The notes: generated by a model not told the origin, from the letters alone. A DNA stretch of 10,900 bases from JBKBRC01 sp046292345 (GCA_046292345.1 JBKBRC010000065.1:1-10900); one strand, 5' to 3'. Shown: positions 1 to 5,869, counted from the stretch's first letter. Translations and numbers: made by a program.

Positions 1-1
1 C

Positions 2-235
2 GGGCAGGCCGCCGCCGAGGCCGCCGGGGCTGACGAGGCCACGGCCGGGACCAGCCAGGACGCCGTCGCCGACGCGGCCCCCGACGTGGCCGAGGAGCAG
101 CCGGCCGTCGAGGCCGCCGCGGCGGCCGAGGTCGCCGACGCGGCCGGCAGGGCCGTCGCCGAGCAGACCGCCTCGGCGGCCGAGGGCGCGCCGGCCGAGG
201 GCGCGCCGGCCGAAGACGAGGCCGCCAAGGCCTGA
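2..235 (+). CDS. rpsP: 30S ribosomal protein S16, C-terminal tail (5' partial)
   Basis: This is the last 77 codons of a gene that begins outside the window and ends at TGA 233-235. No S16 core is visible. The assignment rests on its position directly before rimM-trmD-rplS, the conserved order after rpsP, and on the long Ala/Glu-rich S16 extensions known in Bacteroidota-type bacteria. The visible tail is 34 Ala, 17 Asp/Glu and only one Arg and one Lys of 77 residues, so it is probably disordered or helical and extends from the small subunit rather than binding rRNA. Two exact 15-bp in-frame units (182-196 and 197-211) encode EGAPA-EGAPA just before the end. S16 itself is an assembly protein of the 30S body. 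It could be another Ala-rich protein, but the context makes S16 much the most likely. Confidence 0.75.
   Translation, partial: GQAAAEAAGADEATAGTSQDAVADAAPDVAEEQPAVEAAAAAEVADAAGRAVAEQTASAAEGAPAEGAPAEDEAAKA
182..211 (+). repeat. 15-bp in-frame tandem repeat in the S16 tail
   Basis: GAGGGCGCGCCGGCC occurs twice in exact tandem copies (182-196, 197-211), followed by GAAGAC. It encodes EGAPA twice. The unit is a multiple of three and lies in coding sequence, like the EDAPG array in the mqnA-like gene downstream. Confidence 0.85.
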
Positions 236-250
236 GCCGCACACCGCGCC

Positions 251-278
251 GGGGGAGGGCGGCCTGTCCGCCTCCTCC
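251..278 (+). other. GC-rich stem-loop between rpsP and rimM
   Basis: Bases 251-262 can pair with 268-278 around the 5-nt loop CCTGT, leaving G259 bulged and one G-U pair (253/276). No T-run follows, so it is not a classical intrinsic terminator. It may be an attenuator, a processing or mRNA-stability element, or a chance structure of GC-rich DNA. Confidence 0.35.
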
Positions 279-298
279 GGCGGGACCCCGCCTGCACC

Positions 299-847
299 AT
301 GAACCCCGAGACGCTCGTCCGCATGGGGCGCGTTGGCCGCCCGCACGGGGTGGCCGGCGAGCTCAAGGTGTTTCCAGATACGGACGACCCGGCCCGCTTC
401 GCGGCCGTCGGGCGCGTGTTCGTGGGCGCCTCGCCTGAGAAGGCGCGCGCGGCGGACGTGGCGGGCGTCCGCTTCCAATACCCCCGGGGGAGCGTCGTCG
501 TGCTGCTGCGCCTGCATGGCGTCGGCTCGCGCGAGGACGCCGCCGGGCTGGCCGGGCAGTACGTGTTCGCCTCGACGGACGACCTGCCGCCGCTCGAGGA
601 CGGCGAGGCGTACCTGCACGATCTCGTCGGGCTCGACGTGTTCGAGCTCGGCGAGGACGACTCGCCGGCAGCCGCGCCGCTCGGGACCGTCCGCGACGTG
701 CTCGAGGGCGGGGCGCAGCTGCTGTTCCAGGTGGCCCGCCCGGAGGGCGAGGACGTGCTCATCCCGGACGCGCCCGCGTTCGTCGCGCGGCTCGACCTGT
801 CTGCGCGGCGCCTCTACGTGCGCCTTCCCGAAGGGCTCGTCGCATAG
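299..847 (+). CDS. rimM: Ribosome maturation factor RimM
   Basis: The 182-residue product is a 30S assembly factor that acts on the 16S 3' (head) domain and binds S19. The N-terminal RimM domain opens with MGRVGRPHGVAGELKVF (residues 9-25), matching the family's G-(K/R)-I/V-x-x-x-H-G-x-x-G-E signature. The C-terminal PRC-barrel runs from YLHDLVGLDVF (105-115) through LGTVRDVLEGGAQ (128-140) to DVLIPDAPAFV (152-162) and a final RLPEGL. The length fits the family. ATG 299 is preferred; M9 (323) would also keep the domain but leave almost no leader. There is no purine-rich ribosome binding site. It lies 63 bp after rpsP and 67 bp before trmD, the usual order. Its TAG stop is part of a 17-bp tandem repeat. 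Confidence 0.96.
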   Translation: MNPETLVRMGRVGRPHGVAGELKVFPDTDDPARFAAVGRVFVGASPEKARAADVAGVRFQYPRGSVVVLLRLHGVGSREDAAGLAGQYVFASTDDLPPLEDGEAYLHDLVGLDVFELGEDDSPAAAPLGTVRDVLEGGAQLLFQVARPEGEDVLIPDAPAFVARLDLSARRLYVRLPEGLVA

Positions 848-886
848 CAGCCCCCGCCGCATAGCAGCCCCCGCCGCATAGCAGCC
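842..886 (+). repeat. 17-bp tandem repeat spanning the rimM stop codon
   Basis: GCATAGCAGCCCCCGCC occurs at 842-858 and 859-875 as exact copies, followed by a partial copy at 876-886. The first copy contains the rimM stop TAG (845-847). The later copies repeat TAG at 862 and 879, so the three stops fall in three different frames. The array takes up most of the rimM-trmD spacer. Confidence 0.9.
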
Positions 887-914
887 GCGTCTGTCTTCGT
901 CCACGTCTGCCGCG

Positions 915-1619
915 ATGCGCATCGACCTCGTGACCGCGCTGCCGGGCCTCGTCGAGAGTCCCCTTGCGCATTCGATCCTGAAGCGCGCGCAGGACAAGGG
1001 CCTCGTGCACATCCACGTGCATGACCTGCGCGCGTACGCGCCCGGCAAGCACCGCCAGATCGACGACCTGCCCTTCGGCGGGCGCGGCGGGATGGTGCTC
1101 AAGCCCGAGCCGCTCTTCGCCTGCGTGGAGGCGCTCGTGGCGGCGCGCGCTGCCGAGGGCGTCGCCTACGACGACGTGATCTATCTCACGCCCGATGGCG
1201 AGACGCTCTCGCAGCCGCTCGCCAACCAGCTCTCGCTCGCGGGCAACCTGCTCCTGATCGCCGGGCACTACAAGGGCATCGACCAGCGCGTGCGCGACGC
1301 GCTTGTCACGCGCGAGATCTCGATCGGCGACTACGTGCTCTCGGGCGGCGAACTGCCCGCGCTCGTGCTCATCGACGCGCTCGTGCGCCTTGTGCCGGGT
1401 GTGATCGGCGACGCCGCCTCGGCGCTCTCCGACTCGTTCCAGGACGGCCTCCTCGACGCGCCGGCCTACACGCGCCCGGCCGTCTTCCGCGGCATGGCCG
1501 TGCCGGACGTGCTCCGCTCCGGCGACCACGAGGCCATCCTGGCCTGGCGCGAGCGTGCGCGTCTCGAGAAGACGCGCGCGCGGCGCCCTGACCTGCTCGC
1601 CGGCGATGACGACGCCTGA
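915..1619 (+). CDS. trmD: tRNA (guanine-N1)-methyltransferase TrmD
   Basis: The 234-residue SPOUT-class enzyme transfers methyl from S-adenosylmethionine to N1 of G37 in tRNAs with G36, which guards against +1 frameshifting. Visible family blocks are FGGRGGMVLKPEP (54-66), YLTPDGE (90-96), the trefoil-knot stretches LIAGHYKGIDQRV (114-126) and EISIGDYVLSGGELPAL (134-150), and DSFQDGLLDAPAYTRP (173-188), which holds the catalytic aspartate of the family (D173). VPDVLRSGDHEAI (197-209) follows. Most proteobacterial enzymes have GRYEG where this has GHYKG. The length is close to the usual 230-250 residues. The start ATG 915 begins with the typical MRIDLVT. The stop lies at the head of a 20-bp tandem array. 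Confidence 0.97.
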   Translation: MRIDLVTALPGLVESPLAHSILKRAQDKGLVHIHVHDLRAYAPGKHRQIDDLPFGGRGGMVLKPEPLFACVEALVAARAAEGVAYDDVIYLTPDGETLSQPLANQLSLAGNLLLIAGHYKGIDQRVRDALVTREISIGDYVLSGGELPALVLIDALVRLVPGVIGDAASALSDSFQDGLLDAPAYTRPAVFRGMAVPDVLRSGDHEAILAWRERARLEKTRARRPDLLAGDDDA

Positions 1620-1815
1620 AAGGCGGCCCGAAAGGCGCCTGACCGGCCCGAAAGGCGCCTGACCGGCCCNNNNNNNNNNNNNNNNNNNNNNNNNNNNNNN
1701 NNNNNNNNNNNNNNNNNNNNNNNNNNNNNNNNNNNNNNNNNNNNNNNNNNNNNNNNNNNNNNNNNNNNNCGGCCCGAAAGGCGCCTGACCGGCCCGAAAG
1801 GCGCCTGACCGGCCC
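1614..1815 (+). repeat. 20-bp tandem array after trmD, with an unresolved gap
   Basis: GGCCCGAAAGGCGCCTGACC repeats at 1625-1644 and 1645-1664 with a partial copy at 1665-1669. After the gap, full copies lie at 1771-1790 and 1791-1810 with a partial copy at 1811-1815. The trmD end (CGCCTGA, 1613-1619) is a degenerate first unit, so each unit repeats the stop context. Each unit holds the 8-bp perfect palindrome AGGCGCCT, so neighbouring units could pair in RNA. This array takes up most of the 331-nt trmD-rplS spacer; the rest (1816-1950) is described under the rplS upstream elements. Confidence 0.9.
1670..1769. other. 100-N assembly gap inside the trmD array
   Basis: There are exactly 100 Ns, with the same 20-bp repeat on both sides. 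This looks like a standard placeholder, so the real copy number of the array is unknown and is probably larger than short reads could span. Confidence 0.95.
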
Positions 1816-1847
1816 TCGGCGAAGAAACATCACAGAACCTTTTCATC

Positions 1848-1908
1848 CTCCGGGCGGACCCGGGGCCGGCGTACCTTTCGGGCTGCACGCGCCACGGCGC
1901 GCGCGCCG
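1848..1908 (+). promoter_or_regulatory. Possible promoter and inverted repeats upstream of rplS
   Basis: TACCTTTC at 1872-1879 matches seven of eight positions of the Bacteroidota -7 element TAnnTTTG, about 72 nt before the rplS start. No well-spaced upstream TTTG partner was found. A 7-bp stem with loop CGGA lies at 1848-1854/1859-1865 (one U-G pair), and a perfect 14-bp GC palindrome at 1895-1908. They may belong to an rplS promoter or leader. Each element is weak alone in DNA this GC-rich. Confidence 0.25.
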
Positions 1909-1950
1909 AGGCGCTGCCTCCCCGCCCACCGCACCCTGACCGATACTCCC

Positions 1951-2325
1951 ATGGCTACCCCCACCGACCTGATGCGCCTCGTCGAGGCGACCCAGCTGCG
2001 CGACGACATCCCCGAATTTGCCCCCGGCGACACGGTGGTCGTCCACGTGCGCGTGGTGGAGGGCAACAAGGAGCGCATCCAGAAGTACGAGGGCGTCGTG
2101 ATTGCCATCCAGGGCTCGGGCGCCTCGAAGACGTTCACGGTGCGCAAGATCTCCAACGGCGTCGGCGTCGAGCGCGTCTTCCCGTACGCCTCGCCCAAGA
2201 TTGCCAGGGTGGAGCGCATCCGTGAGGGCCGCGTGCGCCGCGCCAAGCTCTACTACCTGCGCGGCCTGCGCGGTAAGGCGGCCCGCATCAAGGAGAAGCG
2301 CCGCGACTTCACGCGCACGCGCTGA
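1951..2325 (+). CDS. rplS: 50S ribosomal protein L19
   Basis: The 124-residue large-subunit protein lies at the 30S-50S interface. The L19 fold is clear: FAPGDTVVVHVRVVEGNKER (residues 23-42), QKYEGVVIAIQGSG (44-57) and FTVRKISNGVGVERVFP (62-78). The C-terminal signature is SPKIARVERIREGRVRRAKL (81-100) with YYLRGLRGKAARIKEKR after it. The length is normal for the family. ATG 1951 follows a pyrimidine-rich stretch without a Shine-Dalgarno sequence. The stop is only 4 nt from the next start, so the downstream gene is probably co-translated. A promoter of its own is possible because a long repeat array separates it from trmD. Confidence 0.97.
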   Translation: MATPTDLMRLVEATQLRDDIPEFAPGDTVVVHVRVVEGNKERIQKYEGVVIAIQGSGASKTFTVRKISNGVGVERVFPYASPKIARVERIREGRVRRAKLYYLRGLRGKAARIKEKRRDFTRTR

Positions 2326-2329
2326 CCCG

Positions 2330-3266
2330 ATGCGCCTCGCCACCTGGCCCGCCGCGCCGGCGCGCGTCCTTGCCGACGCCCTCGTGCGCGCCGGCCTGGT
2401 CTCCGAGACGACGCTCGCCCATCCGTTTGAGGCCGCCGGCGCGCTTGCCGGCGGCCTCGTCGATCTGGCGCTCGTGCCAGCGCTCGACGTGCTCCGCGCC
2501 CCCGAGCGCTTCGCAGCCGTCCCCGGCGCGGGCCTCGTCGGCGAGGCCGACCCGCTCTTCATGCTCCTCGTGCGAGGCCCGCTCGACGCCGTGAGGACGG
2601 TCGCGTTCGATCCGCGCTACGGGCAGCACGCACTCGTGGCGCAGCTCGTGTTCAGGGAGCACTACGACGCCCACCCGGCGTTCGCGCTCGCGCCACCGGG
2701 CGCCGCGCCCGAGGCGCTGCTCGCCAGGCACGAAGCTGCACTCGTACCGCGCGGGACCCCGGTGCCGCCCGGCGCCGTGGCGCTCGACCTGGGCCTCGAG
2801 TGGACCGAGCTGACGCTCCGCCCGATGGTGTGGGGGCTGCTCGCCGCGCGCCCGGGCACGCTGCCGCCGCCGCGTGCGGCCGCACTCGCCGGGGCGCTCC
2901 GCCGCGTCCCGCCGGAGGCGCTCGCGCCCGAGGGCGCCGCGCGCGCCTTCCAGCTCACCCTCGACGGCTACGCCATGGACGGGCTCGACGAGCTCGCCAC
3001 GCACCTGTTCTACGCCGGCACGCTCTCCGACATCCCGGCCGTGCCGTTCGCCTCGCCCGAGACGCCGGTGCCCGGAGAGGACGCCCCGGGCGAGGACGCA
3101 CCGGGCGAGGACNNNNNNNNNNNNNNNNNNNNNNNNNNNNNNNNNNNNNNNNNNNNNNNNNNNNNNNNNNNNNNNNNNNNNNNNNNNNNNNNNNNNNNNN
3201 NNNNNNNNNNNNGAGGACGCCCCGGGCGAGGACGCACCGGGCGAGGACATGCCCTCCGACAGCTGA
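2330..3266 (+). CDS. MqnA/MqnD-type (periplasmic-binding-fold) protein with repetitive acidic tail, interrupted by a gap
   Basis: 261 codons can be read before a 100-N gap, and 17 more after it to TGA 3264-3266. The core resembles the MqnA/MqnD family (futalosine menaquinone pathway; MqnA is chorismate dehydratase). Supporting stretches are GGLVDLALVPALDVLRAPER (41-60), the G-L-V-G-E-A-D-P-L-F segment (68-77), EAALVPRG (135-142) and LDLGLEWTELTLRPMVWGLL (152-171). The N-terminus, MRLATWPAAPARVLADAL, lacks the N-x-x-P of typical MqnA, so catalysis is uncertain and a specialised paralogue is possible. The tail from about residue 249 is an EDAPG repeat. The frame differs across the gap only because 100 is an arbitrary length; the repeat has a 15-bp period and stays in frame. 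It starts 4 nt after rplS and ends 5 nt before smpB, inside the operon. Confidence 0.7.
3077..3248 (+). repeat. 15-bp in-frame tandem array encoding EDAPG
   Basis: Alternating units GAGGACGCCCCGGGC and GAGGACGCACCGGGC lie at 3077-3106 and, after the gap, at 3213-3242. Each side ends with GAGGAC (3107-3112, 3243-3248). The two variants make a 30-bp higher-order unit. The unit length is a multiple of three, so copy-number change would alter tail length without a frameshift. Confidence 0.92.
3113..3212. other. 100-N assembly gap inside the EDAPG array
   Basis: Exactly 100 Ns are flanked on both sides by the same 30-bp repeat pattern. The true number of EDAPG units, and so the length of the protein, cannot be read from this assembly. 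Confidence 0.95.
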
Positions 3267-3271
3267 CGCCC

Positions 3272-3736
3272 ATGGCCGACGCCCCCGGCACGCTCACCGT
3301 CGTCACCAACCGCCGCGCGCGCTACGACTACCACCTCGAGGAAAGCTTCGAGGCGGGCCTGGTGCTCGTGGGCTCGGAGGTGAAGGCGCTGCGCGCCGGG
3401 CAGGCCAACCTGCAAGACGCCTTCGTGGCCTCCGATGCCGAGGGGCTCGTACTCCTCAACGCCTACATCGCACCCTACGAGCGCGGCGGCTACGCCAACC
3501 ACGAGCCCACACGCCCGCGCCGCCTGCTGCTCCACCGCCGCGAAATCGACAAGCTGCGCAAGGGGACCGAACAGAAGGGCTACACCATTGTCCCGACGCG
3601 TCTCTACTTCAGGAACGGCCGCGCCAAGCTGGCCCTCGCGCTCGGCAAGGGTAAGAAGAACTACGACAAGCGCGAGACCATCGCCGAGCGCGACGCCAAA
3701 CGCAGCCTCGACCGTCTGCTCAAGGACCGCCGCTGA
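3272..3736 (+). CDS. smpB: SsrA-binding protein SmpB
   Basis: The 154-residue tmRNA partner of trans-translation binds the tRNA-like domain of SsrA and places its own C-terminal tail in the empty mRNA channel of stalled ribosomes. The OB-fold barrel is shown by YDYHLEESFEAGLVLVGSEV (residues 18-37), KALRAGQANLQDAFV (38-52), APYERGGYANHEPTRPRRLL (67-86) and REIDKLRKGTEQKGYTIVP (90-108). LYFRNGRAKLALALGKGKK (111-129) leads into the basic tail YDKRETIAERDAKRSLDR. Length is normal. ATG 3272 is 5 nt after the preceding stop. The tmRNA gene itself is not in the window. The TGA stop is repeated in a 16-bp array that fills the spacer to tyrS. Confidence 0.98.
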   Translation: MADAPGTLTVVTNRRARYDYHLEESFEAGLVLVGSEVKALRAGQANLQDAFVASDAEGLVLLNAYIAPYERGGYANHEPTRPRRLLLHRREIDKLRKGTEQKGYTIVPTRLYFRNGRAKLALALGKGKKNYDKRETIAERDAKRSLDRLLKDRR

Positions 3737-3787
3737 ACCAGGACGCCGCTGAACCAGGACGCCGCTGAACCAGGACGCCGCTGAACC
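3732..3787 (+). repeat. 16-bp tandem repeat spanning the smpB stop codon
   Basis: GCTGAACCAGGACGCC is repeated exactly at 3732-3747, 3748-3763 and 3764-3779, with a half copy at 3780-3787. The first unit contains the smpB stop TGA. The repeated TGAs at 3734, 3750, 3766 and 3782 cover all three frames. The array makes up most of the 82-nt spacer before tyrS. Confidence 0.95.
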
Positions 3788-3818
3788 GCGCCGCGCGCCC
3801 GCTCCCGATCCTCCTGTG

Positions 3819-5036
3819 ATGACTTTCCTCCCGGCCGAAGAACAGCTCCGCCAGCTCCGCCGCGGCATCGCCGAGATCCTCCCCGAGGAGGCGCTCCGCG
3901 CCAAGCTCGAGCGCAGCCGTGCCACCGGTACGCCGCTCACGGTCAAGCTCGGCTGCGACCCGACGCGACCGGACCTGCACGTCGGTCACGCGGTCGTGCT
4001 GCGCAAGCTGCGCCAGTTTCAGGATCTCGGGCACCGCGCCGTGCTCATCATCGGCGACTTCACGGCCATGATCGGGGATCCCTCGGGCAAGAGCCAGACG
4101 CGGCCACCGCTCTCGGCCGAGGAGGCGCGCGCCAACGGCGAGACCTACGTGGCGCAGGCCGCGCGCGTGCTCGACATGCACCCGGAGCGCCTCCAGATCC
4201 TCCGCAACGCCGACTGGCTCGCGCCGCTCTCGTTCGCCGACGTGATCGCGCTCGCCGGGCGCGTCACGGTCGCTCGCATGCTCGAGCGCGACGACTTCCA
4301 GAACCGCTACCGCAGCGGCACGCCCATCTCGCTGCACGAATTTCTGTACCCGCTCGCACAGGCCCAGGACTCGGTCCACCTCCGCGCCGACGTCGAGCTG
4401 GGAGGCACGGACCAGACGTTCAACCTGCTCATGGGCCGCCACCTCCAGGAAAGTCTCGGCCAGGAGCCGCAGGTCTGCCTCACGCTGCCCATCCTCGAGG
4501 GCACCGACGGCGTGCAGAAAATGTCCAAGTCGCTCGGCAACTACATCGGCCTGGCCGAGCCGCCGGCCGAGATGTACGGCAAGGCGCTCTCAATCCCGGA
4601 CGCGCTCATCTACCGCTACGTCGAGCTGGCGACGGACGTGCCGACAGACGAGTTGCCGCGCTGGAGAGCCTACGCCGCCAAGGACCCGCGCAACGCCAAG
4701 CACGACCTCGCGCTCCGCCTCACGGCCCTGTACCACGGCGAGGAGGCCGCGCGCGCCGCACGGGCGCACTTCGAACAGACGGTGATCCGTAAGGAAGTCC
4801 CGGATGACGTGCCGGTCTTCCGCCCCGAGGCGCCGGCGCTCTCACTCGTCGAGCTGATGCGGCAGGCCGGGTTGGTCGCCTCCAATGGCGAGGCGCGCCG
4901 GCTCGTGCAGCAGGGGGGCGTCTCGCGCGACGGCCAGCGCCTCGACGACCCGCAGGCTGTGCTCGACCTGGCCGCCGAGGCGCCGTTCGTGCTCAAGGTA
5001 GGCAAGCGGCGCTACGTGCGCGTCGAGCGCCCGTGA
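3819..5036 (+). CDS. tyrS: Tyrosyl-tRNA synthetase (TyrRS)
   Basis: The 405-residue class I synthetase attaches tyrosine to tRNA-Tyr with ATP. The HIGH motif is HVGH (54-57), and the KMSKS loop is exact at 234-238. The tyrosine pocket is represented by Y177, Q181 and D184 in SLHEFLYPLAQAQDS (171-185), followed by DVELGGTDQTFNLLMGR (191-207). A C-terminal S4-type RNA-binding domain covers about 341-402 (GEARRLVQQGGVSRDGQ). The layout matches the TyrRS subgroup with LHE and ELGGTDQ blocks. Family members usually read QGYDS where this one has QAQDS, a small change beside the pocket. ATG 3819 was chosen over the adjacent GTG 3816. The stop overlaps the next start (GTGA, 5033-5036), implying translational coupling. 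Confidence 0.97.
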   Translation: MTFLPAEEQLRQLRRGIAEILPEEALRAKLERSRATGTPLTVKLGCDPTRPDLHVGHAVVLRKLRQFQDLGHRAVLIIGDFTAMIGDPSGKSQTRPPLSAEEARANGETYVAQAARVLDMHPERLQILRNADWLAPLSFADVIALAGRVTVARMLERDDFQNRYRSGTPISLHEFLYPLAQAQDSVHLRADVELGGTDQTFNLLMGRHLQESLGQEPQVCLTLPILEGTDGVQKMSKSLGNYIGLAEPPAEMYGKALSIPDALIYRYVELATDVPTDELPRWRAYAAKDPRNAKHDLALRLTALYHGEEAARAARAHFEQTVIRKEVPDDVPVFRPEAPALSLVELMRQAGLVASNGEARRLVQQGGVSRDGQRLDDPQAVLDLAAEAPFVLKVGKRRYVRVERP

Positions 5037-5758
5037 CAGGCGGCCCGGTCCGCCCGGCAGACGCCCTAGCCGGCCTGGCGGCTGTCGAGGCGCGCGCGCA
5101 CGCGCTCATGGATGCGCTCGGGCGCGCGCTGCTCGGCGCGTCGCTCCAGGCGCGTGGCTGGACGTTCGGCTTCGACCGCGCCCGGCGGCGCCTCGGCGTC
5201 TGCCGGCCCGGGGCGCGGCGCATCACGCTCTCGGCGCCGCTCGCGCTCGCGCTCGCGCCCGAGGACGTCGAGGACACGCTCCGGCACGAGATCGCGCACG
5301 CCATCGATGCCGAGCGCCGCGGCCGGACGGCCCACGACGCGGTCTGGCGCGCGCTCGCCGTACGTTGCGGCGCGCGTCCGGAGCGCACGTTCCGTGGCAC
5401 GCTGCCGCCAGACGAGTCCGCGCCGTACGCGACGTGCTGCCCGTCATGCGGGGCCTCGGGCGGGCTTTACCGCGAGCCCGCACTCCCGCGGCGCTGTGCG
5501 TCCTGCGCCCGCGCCGGGCGTCCGGCGTACCTGCGCGTCGTGCACCGCACGAGCGGGCGCATCGTCTGGCCAGGTGGGGACACGCCCGGGGCGTACGGGG
5601 GCACCGCGGGGGTGGAGGCCGTCTGCCCGGGGTGCGGGCGCGTGCACCGCGCCGCGCGCGTGCCCCGTCGCGCGGTGGCGTGCGCGCTCTGCTGCGCCGC
5701 CGCCGGCGGCTTCGACGGGCGGTTCCGGCTGCGCTTTCAGCGCAGGCGCTCGGACTAG
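5033..5758 (+). CDS. SprT-like zinc metalloprotease family protein with two zinc ribbons
   Basis: The predicted 241-residue protein starts at GTG 5033, overlapping the tyrS stop by four bases. The SprT-like domain carries the zinc site HEIAH (85-89) in DTLRHEIAHAID, with a likely third ligand H101 in RTAHDAVW. A first zinc ribbon follows, with C136-x2-C139 and C155-x2-C158, as is usual after SprT domains. A second CxxC pair set (C198/C201 and C217/C220) lies in the last 45 residues, which is less usual. Eukaryotic relatives (Spartan/SPRTN) cleave DNA-protein crosslinks; the role of bacterial members is poorly known, so substrate and activity are inference. No signal peptide is seen, so it is probably cytoplasmic. 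There is a short CTCGCG run (about 5240-5260) coding ALALAL. A hairpin follows the TAG stop directly. Confidence 0.85.
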   Translation: MTGGPVRPADALAGLAAVEARAHALMDALGRALLGASLQARGWTFGFDRARRRLGVCRPGARRITLSAPLALALAPEDVEDTLRHEIAHAIDAERRGRTAHDAVWRALAVRCGARPERTFRGTLPPDESAPYATCCPSCGASGGLYREPALPRRCASCARAGRPAYLRVVHRTSGRIVWPGGDTPGAYGGTAGVEAVCPGCGRVHRAARVPRRAVACALCCAAAGGFDGRFRLRFQRRRSD

Positions 5759-5778
5759 CGCGGCCGGAAGCGCCGCGC
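5758..5778 (+). terminator. Hairpin directly after the sprT-like stop
   Basis: GCGCGGC (5758-5764) pairs perfectly with GCCGCGC (5772-5778) around a 7-nt loop. It begins at the last base of the stop codon. No T-tract follows, so termination is inferred only from position; Rho-type or structure-only termination is possible in GC-rich genomes. Confidence 0.4.
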
Positions 5779-5844
5779 GGGAGCACGCCGCGGGAGCACG
5801 CCGCGGTGGATGGGAGCACGCAGAGGTGACTCTGCGGAGCACGC
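5777..5844 (+). repeat. Degenerate GGAGCACGC repeats in the sprT-GWxTD spacer
   Basis: GCGGGAGCACGCC is present as two exact 13-bp tandem copies (5777-5789, 5790-5802). The core GGAGCACGC recurs at 5813 and 5836, giving four copies with spacings of 13, 20 and 23 nt. The third and fourth copies flank a hairpin. The array looks like a decayed relative of the arrays seen after rimM, trmD and smpB, but here it does not include the stop codon. Confidence 0.75.
5820..5835 (+). other. Stem-loop with GTGA tetraloop
   Basis: GCAGAG (5820-5825) pairs perfectly with CTCTGC (5830-5835) around GTGA, a GNRA-type tetraloop in RNA. It lies between two GGAGCACGC copies. Function unknown; it may be an RNA structure or part of a terminator. 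Confidence 0.45.
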
Positions 5845-5869
5845 AGGGGCTACGTACGCTCTCCCGAGA

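Noticed and set aside
759..1529. 256-codon minus-strand frame opposite rimM and trmD
   Set aside because: It lies antisense to two well-supported genes and its translation is His/Arg/Ala-rich without motifs.
2102..3736. A single long plus-strand protein joining the mqnA-like gene and smpB
   Set aside because: It begins out of frame inside rplS and crosses the N gap. The join depends on the arbitrary gap length of 100; the repeat phase shows the first gene ends at 3266 and smpB starts at 3272.
842..3787. CRISPR arrays
   Set aside because: The repeats are direct tandem copies without unique spacers, only 15-20 bp, and no cas genes are present.
5240..5260. CTCGCG hexamer run as a microsatellite
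   Set aside because: It encodes ALALAL within the SprT-like domain and is only about three copies; ordinary codon bias explains it.
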